A DNA stretch of 64,000 nt from Verrucomicrobiia bacterium (GCA_030427505.1 JAUICH010000010.1:62001-126000), one strand, 5' to 3'. Counted from the first letter of the stretch, positions 17,999 through 26,883 are shown. Made by a program: numbers and translations. The notes: a model not told the origin generated them from the letters alone.

Positions 17999-18976
17999 AT
18001 GAGTGGGGGCCCCAGGTTGGACGATCTCTACTACTGGCGCTACCGGTTAACCCCGCGCCGGGCCCTTAGCCATGTTTCGGGAAGAACGGACTACGAAGGC
18101 TGCCTGCTCCGTTCCGGCGTGGGCGTGGGCTGCGTGCATCCCTGGCCGGAATTGGGGGACGCGCCTCTGGACGAACAACTGGCAGCATTGGAAAGAGGGG
18201 AACCCTTGGCTCTGGGACGCCGGGCCCTGGACTGTATTGCTCTGGATGCCGCGGCACGGGAGGACAGCAGGAGTCTCTTCGAAGGGTTGACTATTCCACG
18301 CAGTCACTGGACCCTGGGCGCGGATCTGAATGGGTTGCCGCCGGACATAGCGGTCTTTTCGGCGGTGAAACTCAAAGGGCCGTCCGATCCTGACAAAGCC
18401 GCCACCCGGGTGGAAGAACTGTGCGGACGATTGCCGGACTCCGTCCGGGTTCGCCTGGATTTCAATGAGGCGATGAGCATGGACGGCTTCCTCAGCTTCT
18501 GGCGGCAACTGAGGAACGAGGTTCGGGACAGGATTGAGTTTGTGGAAGATCCGGTTCCTCACCAAGAGGCCGCTTGGATGAAGCTGGTGGAAGAGACTGG
18601 CGCCTGTTTGGCCCTGGATCGTGCCGGATATTCTGAACTGAATCCAGCGTCCGTTATCGTGATCAAACCAGCGCTACAGAAATGGTCAGAGGATTCAAGG
18701 TTAACAGGGAAGATGTGCCGTGGCGTGCGCCTGGTATTTACCTCCTACATGGATCACCCGGTGGGTCAGACTTTTGCCGCCTACGAAGCCGCGCTTTTTG
18801 AGAAGATGAATCCAGGAATTCAGTTAGACGCGGGACTGCTGACGCACGAGCTTTTCGAACCGGAAGGATTCGTCGAGCAACTGCGCCGGAGCGGACCCCA
18901 ATTGCAGGCTCCGGAAGGCACGGGGCTGGGCTTCGACGAACTCTTGGAGGCCTTGCCATGGAAACGGCTCTACTAA
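17999..18976 (+). CDS. menC: o-Succinylbenzoate synthase
   Basis: 325 residues of the enolase superfamily. Catalytic-site remnants are seen in order: SAVKLKG (Lys), VRLDFNEAMS (Asp metal ligand), FVEDPVPHQ (Glu), ALDRAG (Asp) and IVIKPALQKW (Lys). Dehydrates SHCHC to o-succinylbenzoate. OSBS enzymes diverge strongly, so identification leans on these motifs plus position between menA and menE. The last 19 bases overlap menE. Confidence 0.88.
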   Translation: MSGGPRLDDLYYWRYRLTPRRALSHVSGRTDYEGCLLRSGVGVGCVHPWPELGDAPLDEQLAALERGEPLALGRRALDCIALDAAAREDSRSLFEGLTIPRSHWTLGADLNGLPPDIAVFSAVKLKGPSDPDKAATRVEELCGRLPDSVRVRLDFNEAMSMDGFLSFWRQLRNEVRDRIEFVEDPVPHQEAAWMKLVEETGACLALDRAGYSELNPASVIVIKPALQKWSEDSRLTGKMCRGVRLVFTSYMDHPVGQTFAAYEAALFEKMNPGIQLDAGLLTHELFEPEGFVEQLRRSGPQLQAPEGTGLGFDELLEALPWKRLY

Positions 18977-20145
18977 CCCAGTCCGAATTTTGGGCCAGCC
19001 CGGAGCCGGTCCTTCTCAAGAACCCCCGGCGGCCCGATTTGCCGGGAGAAGCCCAACTGCGGGAACTGATGTCCCGCGACTCGAGGCTCGCGGGTTGCGT
19101 TCTCCTACCCACCTCCGGTTCGACGGGAGAACCGAAGATCGTCTGTCTGAAGAAAGACGCCCTGCTCGCTTCGGCGGACGCGGTGAATGCCTGGCTGGGC
19201 GCAACGGCGGAGGATCGTTGGCTCTGCGTGTTGCCCTGGTTTCACACCGGCGGACTGGGTATCTTCGCGAGGGCTTTCCGAAACGGAGCAAGGGTGTTCA
19301 CGGATACCGAGCCTTGGGACGCGGCGCGATTCACGGTTACGTGCGAGGAAGAAGGCATCACGCTGACCTCGCTGGTGCCGACCCAGGTGCATGACTTGGT
19401 GACCGCTGGTCTGAAAGCACCGGAATCTCTGCGAGCGGTGGTGGTGGGTGGCGGTGTCTTGGCGCAATCCACCGGGCAGGCGGCGAGGAAACTGGGTTGG
19501 CCCGTTCTGCAAAGCTATGGGCTAACGGAGGCTTCCTCCCAAGTGGCGACCCAGGGACTGGAAGCATTGGAGCGTCCCTATTCGAACGAATGGTTGCCCG
19601 TCCTGCCGGTCTGGGAATGCCGGGCCGGTAGAGACGAGGTTGGACGGGAAGTTTTGGAGATTCGCGGGAGTGCTTTGTTTTCGGCTTACCTGTTTAGGAA
19701 GGGGTGCGGCGCGTCTCCATGGGTTCTTGAAAAAGCTCCGCGGGGTGGATGGTTCCGCACCTCTGACTTGGTGAAACTTCGCGAGCCAGAGGAGGGAAGC
19801 TCTCCCCCGTGTCTGAAACTGAAAGTCCTGGGCCGACTAGATGAGGTAGTGAAAGTGTTGGGCGAACTGATTTCCCTGCCGGGATTACGAGAAAAGCTCG
19901 CGGTGGCCTTCGGCGACGACGCCAGCCGGGCGACCCTGATCGCGGAACCTGACGAGCGCAAAGGCCATCGCCTGGTGGCGGTGGTGGAAGATGGCGTGGG
20001 GGAGGCGGACCTGGCTTCCGCCATCCAGCGCTACGAAGCCGGGGTAGCCCCTTTTGAGAGGATTGATGAAATACGAAGAATTCCCCAGCTTCCCCGGACG
20101 GAGCTCGGAAAGATCCAGTTTGGCGCGCTTTCGAGTTCCGGCTAG
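18958..20145 (+). CDS. menE: o-Succinylbenzoate-CoA ligase
   Basis: 395 residues, an acyl-CoA synthetase of the ANL family, shorter than the roughly 450-500 usual for MenE. Motifs: ATP loop LLPTSGSTGEPKIV, WFHTGGLGIF, SYGLTEASSQVATQG, the GGWFRTSDL adenylate motif and GRLDEVVKVLGELI hinge; a C-terminal LPRTELGKIQ motif bears the adenylation Lys. Activates o-succinylbenzoate for MenB. It is the last gene of the men cluster; the REP-like repeat at 20161 follows the stop codon within 16 bp. Confidence 0.9.
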   Translation: METALLTQSEFWASPEPVLLKNPRRPDLPGEAQLRELMSRDSRLAGCVLLPTSGSTGEPKIVCLKKDALLASADAVNAWLGATAEDRWLCVLPWFHTGGLGIFARAFRNGARVFTDTEPWDAARFTVTCEEEGITLTSLVPTQVHDLVTAGLKAPESLRAVVVGGGVLAQSTGQAARKLGWPVLQSYGLTEASSQVATQGLEALERPYSNEWLPVLPVWECRAGRDEVGREVLEIRGSALFSAYLFRKGCGASPWVLEKAPRGGWFRTSDLVKLREPEEGSSPPCLKLKVLGRLDEVVKVLGELISLPGLREKLAVAFGDDASRATLIAEPDERKGHRLVAVVEDGVGEADLASAIQRYEAGVAPFERIDEIRRIPQLPRTELGKIQFGALSSSG

Positions 20146-20160
20146 CTCATTCAGGGACTG

Positions 20161-20195
20161 GGCGGAAGGTGGTCCTCGACCTCCGGGCGAGGAAC
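20161..20195 (+). repeat. REP-like repeat, copy 1
   Basis: A 35-bp core beginning GGCGGAAGGTGGTCCTCGAC, identical to 63844-63878 and matching 59692-59725 (opposite strand) apart from one missing A. It can fold two ways: CCTCG with CGAGG around a nine-base loop, or AGGT with ACCT. The following GGAAC-(TC)GCG-nnCCGGG tail is partly shared. Placed immediately downstream of a gene end, as REP elements usually are. Confidence 0.75.
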
Positions 20196-20439
20196 TCGCG
20201 GGCCGGGCTGGCCGCAACAATACGTTGGCTGCTTCACGCCGGGCAGCGAAAAAGACGATGTTGCGCCCCACAAAGATAACGCCCGATGTCCATACGAGAA
20301 CGGAGGGGCCACCAGTTCCGCGTTCGCGAACGCGCCCGGAGATCGTGTTCCACCTTTTTCTCGCGATGCGACCGAGAATAGGCCGGCAGGAGGATTATCA
20401 ACACGGATTCCTCCGGTCAGGTAGAAAAAGACCTTTCTT

Positions 20440-20455
20440 CATACCGACCGGTATG
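20440..20455. promoter_or_regulatory. TetR operator palindrome
   Basis: CATACCGACCGGTATG, two perfect seven-base arms (CATACCG/CGGTATG) around AC, 32 bp before the TetR start codon. This is a textbook TetR-family operator form (ATACCGACCGGTAT). Confidence 0.85.
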
Positions 20456-20487
20456 TTTGGTTCTTAGTACAACAATCCACCTTCACT

Positions 20488-21084
20488 ATGGCCAAGAGGA
20501 CATCTTCCAAAGACCGCTTACTAAATGCCGCGGAGGCCCTGATGCTCGGTCAGGGCTACCCTAGCACCACCGTGGAACAAATCTGCGAAGCGGCGGAATT
20601 GACGAAGGGAAGTTTCTACCACTTCTTCAGTAGCAAAGAAGAGCTGGGCCTGGAGGTCCTCCGGCGAGACTACGAGGCCATCCAGAGCGGCATTGCCGCC
20701 TGCGTCTCTCACCAGGAACCGGACCTGGTGAAGCGGGCTTTTTCGTTTCTGGACGCCCTGGAAGAACGGGCCAAGGCCATGTGGAGCAAGGGTAGTCTCC
20801 TCGGCAGTTTCGCCATGGAATTGGCGGAAACAAACCGGAATATCCGGAGCGAAGTTTCCGCGGAGTTTGACGGTCTGGTGGAGACCATCGGGGCGGTGCT
20901 GGAACCCATTCACGAAAGAACAGGGGAAAGTTCGCCGACGGGTGCGGAACTGGCCGTCCAGTTATTGGCGGTGGTGGAGGGAGCGGTCATACTGGCGCGA
21001 GCCTATGGCGATTGGAAACGCATCCCAACCGCAATCCGGCAATTCCGGCGGATGGTGGCGGCTTCCGCCGGTGAACTCGCTTAG
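20488..21084 (+). CDS. TetR-family transcriptional regulator
   Basis: 198 residues. Helix-turn-helix at about 8-55: DRLLNAAEALMLGQGYPSTT then QICEAAELTKGSFYHFFSSKEEL. The C-terminal ligand domain (MWSKGSLLGSFAMELAETNRNIR) resembles TetR_C_11-type NemR/AcuR-like regulators. The perfect operator 32 bp upstream points to autoregulation. The SAM methyltransferase gene follows in the same direction after 114 bp and is the likely second target. Confidence 0.88.
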   Translation: MAKRTSSKDRLLNAAEALMLGQGYPSTTVEQICEAAELTKGSFYHFFSSKEELGLEVLRRDYEAIQSGIAACVSHQEPDLVKRAFSFLDALEERAKAMWSKGSLLGSFAMELAETNRNIRSEVSAEFDGLVETIGAVLEPIHERTGESSPTGAELAVQLLAVVEGAVILARAYGDWKRIPTAIRQFRRMVAASAGELA

Positions 21085-21198
21085 AATAGAGCGGTAATTT
21101 TTGGCTTTTGTTTGGTTGCTTGGCGATCCAATCTTGGCCTGGTGGCGTTCATACTTCCGCCACAATTAATGGCTCGAAAACCAAACTAGACTGCCACC

Positions 21199-22257
21199 AT
21201 GTCCGCCATCGATGAAACCAGGCTGCATGCCTTTGTCGGCAAGATGCTGAACGATCTCGGAGCCGCCGCCGCCGGGCCTCTGATCATGTTGGGCGACCGT
21301 ATGGGACTCTTTGTGACCTTATCACAGCAGGGGCCGCTCACGTCCGCTGGTTTGGCGGAGAAGACCGGGTTCGACGAGCGCTATCTTCGGGAGTGGCTGG
21401 CCGCGATGGCGGCTTCGGAATACATCACCTACGATGCCGAAACGGAAAGCTTCTCGCTTTCGCCTGAACAAGACATGGTCTTCGCCAACCCACAGAGCCC
21501 GGTGCTGCTGACCGGTGGCTACTATGGAATTGGTTCCATGTATTTCGACGAACCTAAGATTGCCGCCGCCTTCCGCACTGGCGATGGGGTCAGTTGGGGA
21601 GAGCATCACGAATGTCTCTTTTGTGGCACGGCCAAGTTCTTCCGGCCGGGATACGCGACGCACTTGGTGAATGAATGGATTCCGGCCTTGGAGGGTGTAT
21701 CCGAAAAGCTCACTGAAGGTGGAAAAGTGGCCGATATTGGCTGCGGGCATGGCTGCTCCACCACCATCATGGCCCAGGCATTTCCGAATTCTGAGTTCAC
21801 CGGTTTTGACTATCACGAGCCGTCAGTGCACACGGCGCGGAAATTGGCCAAAGAGCTGGGCATTGAGAACGTCTCCTTTGAAGTCGCCAGCGCCTCGAAT
21901 TTTCCGGGAGAAGGCTATGACCTGGTGACCGTGTTTGATGCCCTGCACGACATGGGCGATCCGGCCGGCGCTTCCCGGCATGTGCTTTCCACGCTGAAAC
22001 CGGATGGTTCCTGGATGATCGTGGAGCCGATGGCGGGGGACACGCTACAGGAAAACCTGAGTCCCGTGGGCCGCGCATTCTACTGTTTCTCCACCATGAT
22101 CTGCACGCCTGCCTCCAAGAGTCAGGAAGTCGGCCTGGCCCTGGGCGCACAGGCCGGGGAAAAACGCCTCCGGGAAGTCATTCAGGAAGGCGGATTCAGC
22201 CATGTCCGCCGGGCCACGGAAACGCCATTCAATATGATTCTGGAAGCCCGGCCCTAG
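21199..22257 (+). CDS. Class I SAM-dependent methyltransferase with winged-helix N-domain
   Basis: 352 residues. The N-terminal 85 residues form a winged-helix dimerisation domain (LGDRMGLFVTLSQQGPLTSA, EKTGFDERYLREWLAAM). The Rossmann core starts at VADIGCGHGCSTTIMAQAFP (motif I), followed by FTGFDYHEPS (acidic motif II) and YDLVTVFDALHDMGDP. This plan is that of O-methyltransferase-like or UbiE-like enzymes, but it is not MenG/UbiE by motif. Substrate unknown. The stop codon TAG is formed by the CTAG end of the MITE at 22254, so gene and element meet without spacing. Confidence 0.85.
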   Translation: MSAIDETRLHAFVGKMLNDLGAAAAGPLIMLGDRMGLFVTLSQQGPLTSAGLAEKTGFDERYLREWLAAMAASEYITYDAETESFSLSPEQDMVFANPQSPVLLTGGYYGIGSMYFDEPKIAAAFRTGDGVSWGEHHECLFCGTAKFFRPGYATHLVNEWIPALEGVSEKLTEGGKVADIGCGHGCSTTIMAQAFPNSEFTGFDYHEPSVHTARKLAKELGIENVSFEVASASNFPGEGYDLVTVFDALHDMGDPAGASRHVLSTLKPDGSWMIVEPMAGDTLQENLSPVGRAFYCFSTMICTPASKSQEVGLALGAQAGEKRLREVIQEGGFSHVRRATETPFNMILEARP

Positions 22258-22455
22258 TGCACTGACCGCTTTAAAATGATGAGCGCTTGGTCTGAACAAA
22301 GAGCCGCTGGCGGCAGGGCGGGAACCGGTCTTTTTGGCTGGGGTCTTCGTTGCTCTTCAGTCAGTTATGATTCACATAGCCTCCTTCATCGCGCCTTGCC
22401 CCCAGCCAAAAATCCTCGCCAATCACCCATCATCTTAAGGCGGTCAGTGCACTAG
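22254..22455 (+). mobile_element. 202-bp MITE, copy A
   Basis: Ends are perfect inverted repeats CTAGTGCACTGACCGC; with mismatches the arms match at 32 of 37 bases. A second inner pair (TTTTTGGCTGGGG) extends the fold. No coding capacity. The other copy (47674-47875) is in opposite orientation, exactly 202 bp, with about 12 differences, seven of them in one block (about 22308-22331). CTAG at both borders is a likely 4-bp target duplication, as used by IS5-type transposases (YTAR targets). It forms the stop codon of the upstream methyltransferase. Confidence 0.85.
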
Positions 22456-22628
22456 GTTCGGTCTTGCGAATCATCAAATTTCCTCAGCCTATCCCCTAAA
22501 ATCCGGAAAGGCTTCGCACCCTACGTATTTGCGTGATGTGGAGCGTCTTTGCGTGGCATCACCGGCGCCGGGTGGTAATATTGCGCCGCAAATTACACCC
22601 TTACACTTTTTTGAAGCATTCCCTTCAC

Positions 22629-24650
22629 ATGGCGCTGCTGCTGAGCGGCGTTCTTATCCTCAAACTGGCGGCGGCGGCCACGGCCGCTGAAGAAACTGGA
22701 GTTCCGGAACACTTTGCCGCCGTGCGTCACGTGGTCGAAGAACATTGTGGTGAGTGCCACACCGGCTCCAACCGGAAGGGGGGCTTTTCCCTGAATACCC
22801 AGGCAGCGATCCTGGAGGGCAGTGACAATGGCGAGGTGTTGACGCTGGGAGAGGGGGGAGCGGCCAGCCTGCTCTACGAACTGGTCACCACGAAGGACGA
22901 GGACATTCGCATGCCTCCGAAGGGCGAGGGCCTTACGGCGGAAGAGGCGGATGCCTTGCGTGCCTGGATCGATGCCGGTTTGCCCTGGGAGGAGGGCTTT
23001 GCCTTTGGCGAACCGCAGAAGGCGAAGACGCCTTTCCGGGAAGTGGCGCTGCCTGAAGCTACGGCAGTGGACAAAGCGAGTTTGACGAATCCCGTGGATC
23101 GCTTTCTCGCACCCTACTTTGCACGGAACGGCAAGGAACTCGGTGAGCCGGTGGACGACCGCCGTTTTATCCGGCGTGTTTCTTTGGACTTGGTAGGCCT
23201 CTTGCCGGACACGGACCGGGTGGAACGTTTCGTGGCGGATACGGATCCTGACAAGCGCGCCAAGCTGGTGGACGAACTACTCGCTGACCAGATTGCATAC
23301 GCGGATCACTGGATGACCTTCTGGAACGACCGGCTGCGGAACAACTATTACGGCACCGGTTTCATCGATGGCGGACGGCTTCAGATTACTGGATGGCTCT
23401 ATGAATCGCTTCTGGAGAACAAGCCCTACGACCAGTTCGTGCACGAATTGATCGATCCCGTGCCGGGTTCGGAGGGATACGTCAAGGGCATCGTCTGGCG
23501 CGGGGTGGTGAACGCCAGCCAGCGGCCGGTTATTCAGGCGGCGCAGAATGTGTCTCAGGTTTTCCTTGGCACCAATTTGAAGTGCGCCTCCTGCCACGAC
23601 AGCTTTACTGACGGTTGGAAACTGGAGGAAGCCTACGCCTTTGCCAGCCTGTTCTCGGAGGAGGGGGATCTGGAAATTGTGGAGTGCAACAATCCCACCG
23701 GAGAGACCGTGCAAGCCGCCTTGCTGTTTCCGGAGTTGGGGAAGGTGAATGCCTCGGCCCCCTTGGCGGAGCGAAGAAAGCAGGCCGCCGATCTACTGAC
23801 GGGCAAGAACAACGGTCTCTTTGCCCGGACACTGGTGAATCGTTTCTGGAAAGTATTCTTCGGTCGCGGGTTGGTGGAGCCCGTGGATACCATGGCGAAT
23901 GACGCCTGGCACCCGGACCTGCTCGACTGGCTGGCGGCGGATTTCCGGGACAGTGGCTATGACATGAAACACGTCATGCGGACGATCTGCACTTCGCGAG
24001 CCTATCAGTTGGAAGCCGTGGGCCGGCCCGCGCCGGAGAAGCTTCAGGAGAAAAACTACCGCTATGTCTTTGAGGGCCCCTACGTCCGGCGAATGACGGC
24101 GGAGCAATTGTTCGACGCGGTGGCGAAGATGACGGGCTCCTGGGCCAGCGCCGATGCCCGGGACAAGGACCCGGAGAAGAAATTCCGGGGGCAGGGGGGG
24201 CAGTTCATTTCGCTCCTGAAGGCCCAGCAGGCAGTGCTTCAAGAGCAGAAGGAACTGGACGATGCTCACGAGGTGCCCATCCAAGTGGCCATGAGAGCCT
24301 CTGCTTCCAAGGAAAACGATTTCCTCCTCACTCTGGGCCGGCCCAACCGCGAACAGGTTGTGACTCAGCGCGATGTCTTTGCCACCACGCTGCAGGCTCT
24401 GGAGTTGACCAACGGGCAAACCTTTGACGCCATGCTGAAGCGTGGCGCCGTGGAGTGGACCCGCGAGACTCAGGGGTTGAGTCTCGAAGACCGCGTGACC
24501 CGGATCTATCAGCTGGCGCTGGGACGGGCTCCCAACGCGGAAGAACTGAAGATCGCCGCGGAACTCCTGAGACCCGGATTCACGGCAGAGGAGATGGCGG
24601 ATTTCCTGTGGGCGATTTTCATGCTGCCGGAATTTCAGCTATTATATTAA
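22629..24650 (+). CDS. PSD1-family cytochrome c-like protein (DUF1549/DUF1553)
   Basis: 673 residues from the ATG at 22629 (the frame opens at 22533, but the later ATG begins a Sec signal, MALLLSGVLILKLAAAATAA). Order of domains: PSCyt1 with EEHCGECHTG (haem-type CxxCH), DUF1549/PSCyt2 (NPVDRFLAPYFARN to DHWMTFWNDRLRNNYYG) with a second CxxCH in LKCASCHDSF, then DUF1553/PSD1 (ARTLVNRFWKVFFGRGLVEP). Family function is not established; these proteins are always paired with DUF1501 genes in Planctomycetota and Verrucomicrobiota and are thought to act in periplasmic oxidation of complex carbon. It is compact compared with the usual 900-1100 residues. A DUF1501 gene follows 36 bp later. Confidence 0.9.
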   Translation: MALLLSGVLILKLAAAATAAEETGVPEHFAAVRHVVEEHCGECHTGSNRKGGFSLNTQAAILEGSDNGEVLTLGEGGAASLLYELVTTKDEDIRMPPKGEGLTAEEADALRAWIDAGLPWEEGFAFGEPQKAKTPFREVALPEATAVDKASLTNPVDRFLAPYFARNGKELGEPVDDRRFIRRVSLDLVGLLPDTDRVERFVADTDPDKRAKLVDELLADQIAYADHWMTFWNDRLRNNYYGTGFIDGGRLQITGWLYESLLENKPYDQFVHELIDPVPGSEGYVKGIVWRGVVNASQRPVIQAAQNVSQVFLGTNLKCASCHDSFTDGWKLEEAYAFASLFSEEGDLEIVECNNPTGETVQAALLFPELGKVNASAPLAERRKQAADLLTGKNNGLFARTLVNRFWKVFFGRGLVEPVDTMANDAWHPDLLDWLAADFRDSGYDMKHVMRTICTSRAYQLEAVGRPAPEKLQEKNYRYVFEGPYVRRMTAEQLFDAVAKMTGSWASADARDKDPEKKFRGQGGQFISLLKAQQAVLQEQKELDDAHEVPIQVAMRASASKENDFLLTLGRPNREQVVTQRDVFATTLQALELTNGQTFDAMLKRGAVEWTRETQGLSLEDRVTRIYQLALGRAPNAEELKIAAELLRPGFTAEEMADFLWAIFMLPEFQLLY

Positions 24651-24686
24651 AGGAGGCATTGCTTTCGAAGAACCGGAGCGGGTACC

Positions 24687-26099
24687 ATGAAACGACGCGA
24701 CTTTTTAAGAAAAGCCAACATGGCGGCCTACGCGGCCATCGGAGCCACGGCGCCGAATGTCTTGGCGGAGAGGCGGGGCGCGCCCATCCAAGATCCCAAG
24801 GCGGATTCCGTGATTCTGCTCTGGATGGCCGGGGGCATGGCCCACACGGAGACCTTCGATCCGAAGCGCTATGTGCCGTTTGAAACCGGGGTCGAGTCTA
24901 AGCGGGTGCTTTCCACGTTCCCGTCCATCGATACCGCGGTGGACAACATCAAGCTGTCCCAGGGCTTGGAGAATATCGGGTCCGTGATGGATCGCGGTAC
25001 GCTAATCCGCTCCCATGTCTTGGCCGATCTCGGCCACATTCTGCATTCCCGGCACCAGTACCACTGGCACACCGGCTACGAGCCGCCGCTGACGGTGGCG
25101 GCGCCCCATATGGGCGCGTGGGTGGCCTATACCCGGGGCAAGCGGAACGAAGCCATGCCGCCCTTCATCGAAATCGGCCAGTCCTACGATGGCAACGGCG
25201 AGGCCGAGGAATTGAAAGCTTTCACGACGGGCGGTTTTCTGGGCAGCGAGTTTGGCCCCTTCCGCATCGCGGACCCGGAAAACGCCATGCAGACCGTGCA
25301 ACCGCCCGCGGGGATGACGGCGGGACGGTTTGAGAAACGGGATAAAATCTTTCGCAAACTACTGGAGGCCAGCCCGTTAAGGGAATATGGCAGCGACTAC
25401 CAAAAGGACTCCTTCCTGCGCGCGCTCGACAATGCTCATCAGTTGCTGAGCAGTCCCTCCGCCCAGGCTTTCGATCTTTCCCAGGAGCCCAAGGCCATCT
25501 ACGACCGCTACAATACGGGCAAGTTCGGTCAGGGCTGTCTCCTGGCCCGCCGTCTGGTGGAACAGGGCGCGCGTTTCATCGAGGTGACCAGCGAGTATTA
25601 CCCCTTCAAAGGTTGGGACACGCACGACAATGGCCACACCCGGCTGGTTGAAATGAAGCGGATGATCGACGCACCGATCGCGCAGCTCATTCTGGACCTC
25701 GAAGAACGCGGCCTGCTGGACCGGACGCTGGTGATCCTGGCCAGTGAATTCAGCCGCGATCTGATGATGGAAGGGAAGCCCGGCGCGGAAGTGAAACCAC
25801 AGGCGAAGGTCCAGGAAAACATCACGGATCTGAAATTCTACGGCATGCACCGGCATTTCACCGCCGCAAGCAGCGTGGTGATGTGGGGCGGCGGCGTAAA
25901 GCAGGGCTTCGTTTATGGCAAAACGGCGGACGAGCGTCCATGCGAGACGGTCGAAAACCCCATCAAGGTGCGCGATCTGCACGCCACTATCTATCAGGCG
26001 CTCGGTGTTCCGCCGGACTTTGCCCTGGAAATAGAGCGGCGGCCTTTCTTTGTGACGGTAGACGGGAAAGGCCGTCCGCGGCAGGATATTTTTGCCTGA
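24687..26099 (+). CDS. DUF1501 family protein, Tat-exported
   Basis: 470 residues. The N-terminus MKRRDFLRKANMAAYAAIG is a twin-arginine signal. The sulfatase-like alkaline-phosphatase-fold features of DUF1501 follow: SVILLWMAGGMAHTETFDPK, SRHQYHWHTGYEPP, FGQGCLLARRLVEQGARFIEVT, GWDTHDNGHTRLVEMK and ILASEFSRDL. Catalytic activity is unproven for the family. Partner of the PSD1 protein upstream. An AAAGGAGG sequence at 24649-24656 lies too far (about 30 bp) from the ATG to act as its ribosome site. Confidence 0.9.
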   Translation: MKRRDFLRKANMAAYAAIGATAPNVLAERRGAPIQDPKADSVILLWMAGGMAHTETFDPKRYVPFETGVESKRVLSTFPSIDTAVDNIKLSQGLENIGSVMDRGTLIRSHVLADLGHILHSRHQYHWHTGYEPPLTVAAPHMGAWVAYTRGKRNEAMPPFIEIGQSYDGNGEAEELKAFTTGGFLGSEFGPFRIADPENAMQTVQPPAGMTAGRFEKRDKIFRKLLEASPLREYGSDYQKDSFLRALDNAHQLLSSPSAQAFDLSQEPKAIYDRYNTGKFGQGCLLARRLVEQGARFIEVTSEYYPFKGWDTHDNGHTRLVEMKRMIDAPIAQLILDLEERGLLDRTLVILASEFSRDLMMEGKPGAEVKPQAKVQENITDLKFYGMHRHFTAASSVVMWGGGVKQGFVYGKTADERPCETVENPIKVRDLHATIYQALGVPPDFALEIERRPFFVTVDGKGRPRQDIFA

Positions 26100-26172
26100 G
26101 GCCGGGCTTGCCCGGGGATGTGGGCTCGGCTTTACTGCCGCCGATCCCTATTTACCCTCCTTCATACGTTTC

Positions 26173-26883
26173 ATGAAAAGACTCCCCATGTGTGTGTCCG
26201 CCGGCGCGGCTTTGCTGATGACTGTGTCTTGCGCAAAGCAAGAAGCGGTAGCCGAAGATTCCAACAGCCTGTTCGATGGCCAGTCTCTGAACGGCTGGAA
26301 AGCGCCGGACATGAGCTACTGGTCCGTGGAAGAGGGCGCCATAACCGCCCAGTCCTCGGAAGAGCATCCTTGCGATCACAATCAGTTTCTGGTCTGGCAA
26401 GGTGGCGATGTCGCCAACTTCGATTTGAAACTGAAGTTCAAGCTGGAGGGAAGCGACAAGGCGAACTCTGGCGTGCAGGTGCGCAGCCAGATAGAACCGG
26501 ACGGACACGTCGTGGGATACCAGGTCGATATCACGCCTCCGGAAGTGGACTGGCTCGGTTCCATCTATGACGAAAAAGGCCGCAAGAGTCTGGCCATCCG
26601 CGGCGAGAAGACGCTTATTAAACCGGACGGTTCCATGGAGAAGGAACAACTGGCGGAGAAAGACGCCGCCGTGGCGAGTTACAAGCCCGGTGACTGGAAC
26701 GAGTACCACATCACTTTCGTTGGCAACGAACTGACCGTGCGTCTGAACGGCAAGGTCACCGCCATGGTGATCGACGAGCAGGAAGAAGAACGCGAAATGT
26801 CCGGCGTGCTGGCGCTGCAACTCCACTCCGGCCCTCCGATGAAAGTTCAGTTCAAGGACATTGAACTGACAAAGATCGACTGA
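26173..26883 (+). CDS. DUF1080 domain protein (3-keto-disaccharide hydrolase-like)
   Basis: 236 residues from ATG 26173 (a longer frame starts at 26092 inside the DUF1501 gene). The signal peptide MKRLPMCVSAGAALLMTVSC ends at a Cys, but the site is only a weak lipobox. One concanavalin-like DUF1080 domain follows: NSLFDGQSLNGWKAPD, GAITAQS, FDLKLKFKLEG, ANSGVQVRSQIE, GYQVDITPP, GDWNEYHITFVGNELTVRLNG and a C-terminal VQFKDIELTKI. Some DUF1080 proteins hydrolyse 3-keto-glycosides. Third gene of the PSD1-DUF1501-DUF1080 set, so a shared periplasmic glycan role is plausible. Confidence 0.87.
   Translation: MKRLPMCVSAGAALLMTVSCAKQEAVAEDSNSLFDGQSLNGWKAPDMSYWSVEEGAITAQSSEEHPCDHNQFLVWQGGDVANFDLKLKFKLEGSDKANSGVQVRSQIEPDGHVVGYQVDITPPEVDWLGSIYDEKGRKSLAIRGEKTLIKPDGSMEKEQLAEKDAAVASYKPGDWNEYHITFVGNELTVRLNGKVTAMVIDEQEEEREMSGVLALQLHSGPPMKVQFKDIELTKID

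Larger units (their letters stand above)
20146..20487. other. Intergenic stretch after menE
   Basis: 342 bp without a convincing gene. It holds copy 1 of a REP-like repeat (20161-20195) directly behind menE and the TetR operator at 20440-20455 directly before the next gene. I see nothing recognisable in the middle (about 20215-20435). Confidence 0.6.

Noticed and set aside
22255-22299. Small open frames inside the MITE copies (both begin MFRPSAHHFK)
   Set aside because: Identical only because the element is repeated; no ribosome site, and they run into flanking sequence.
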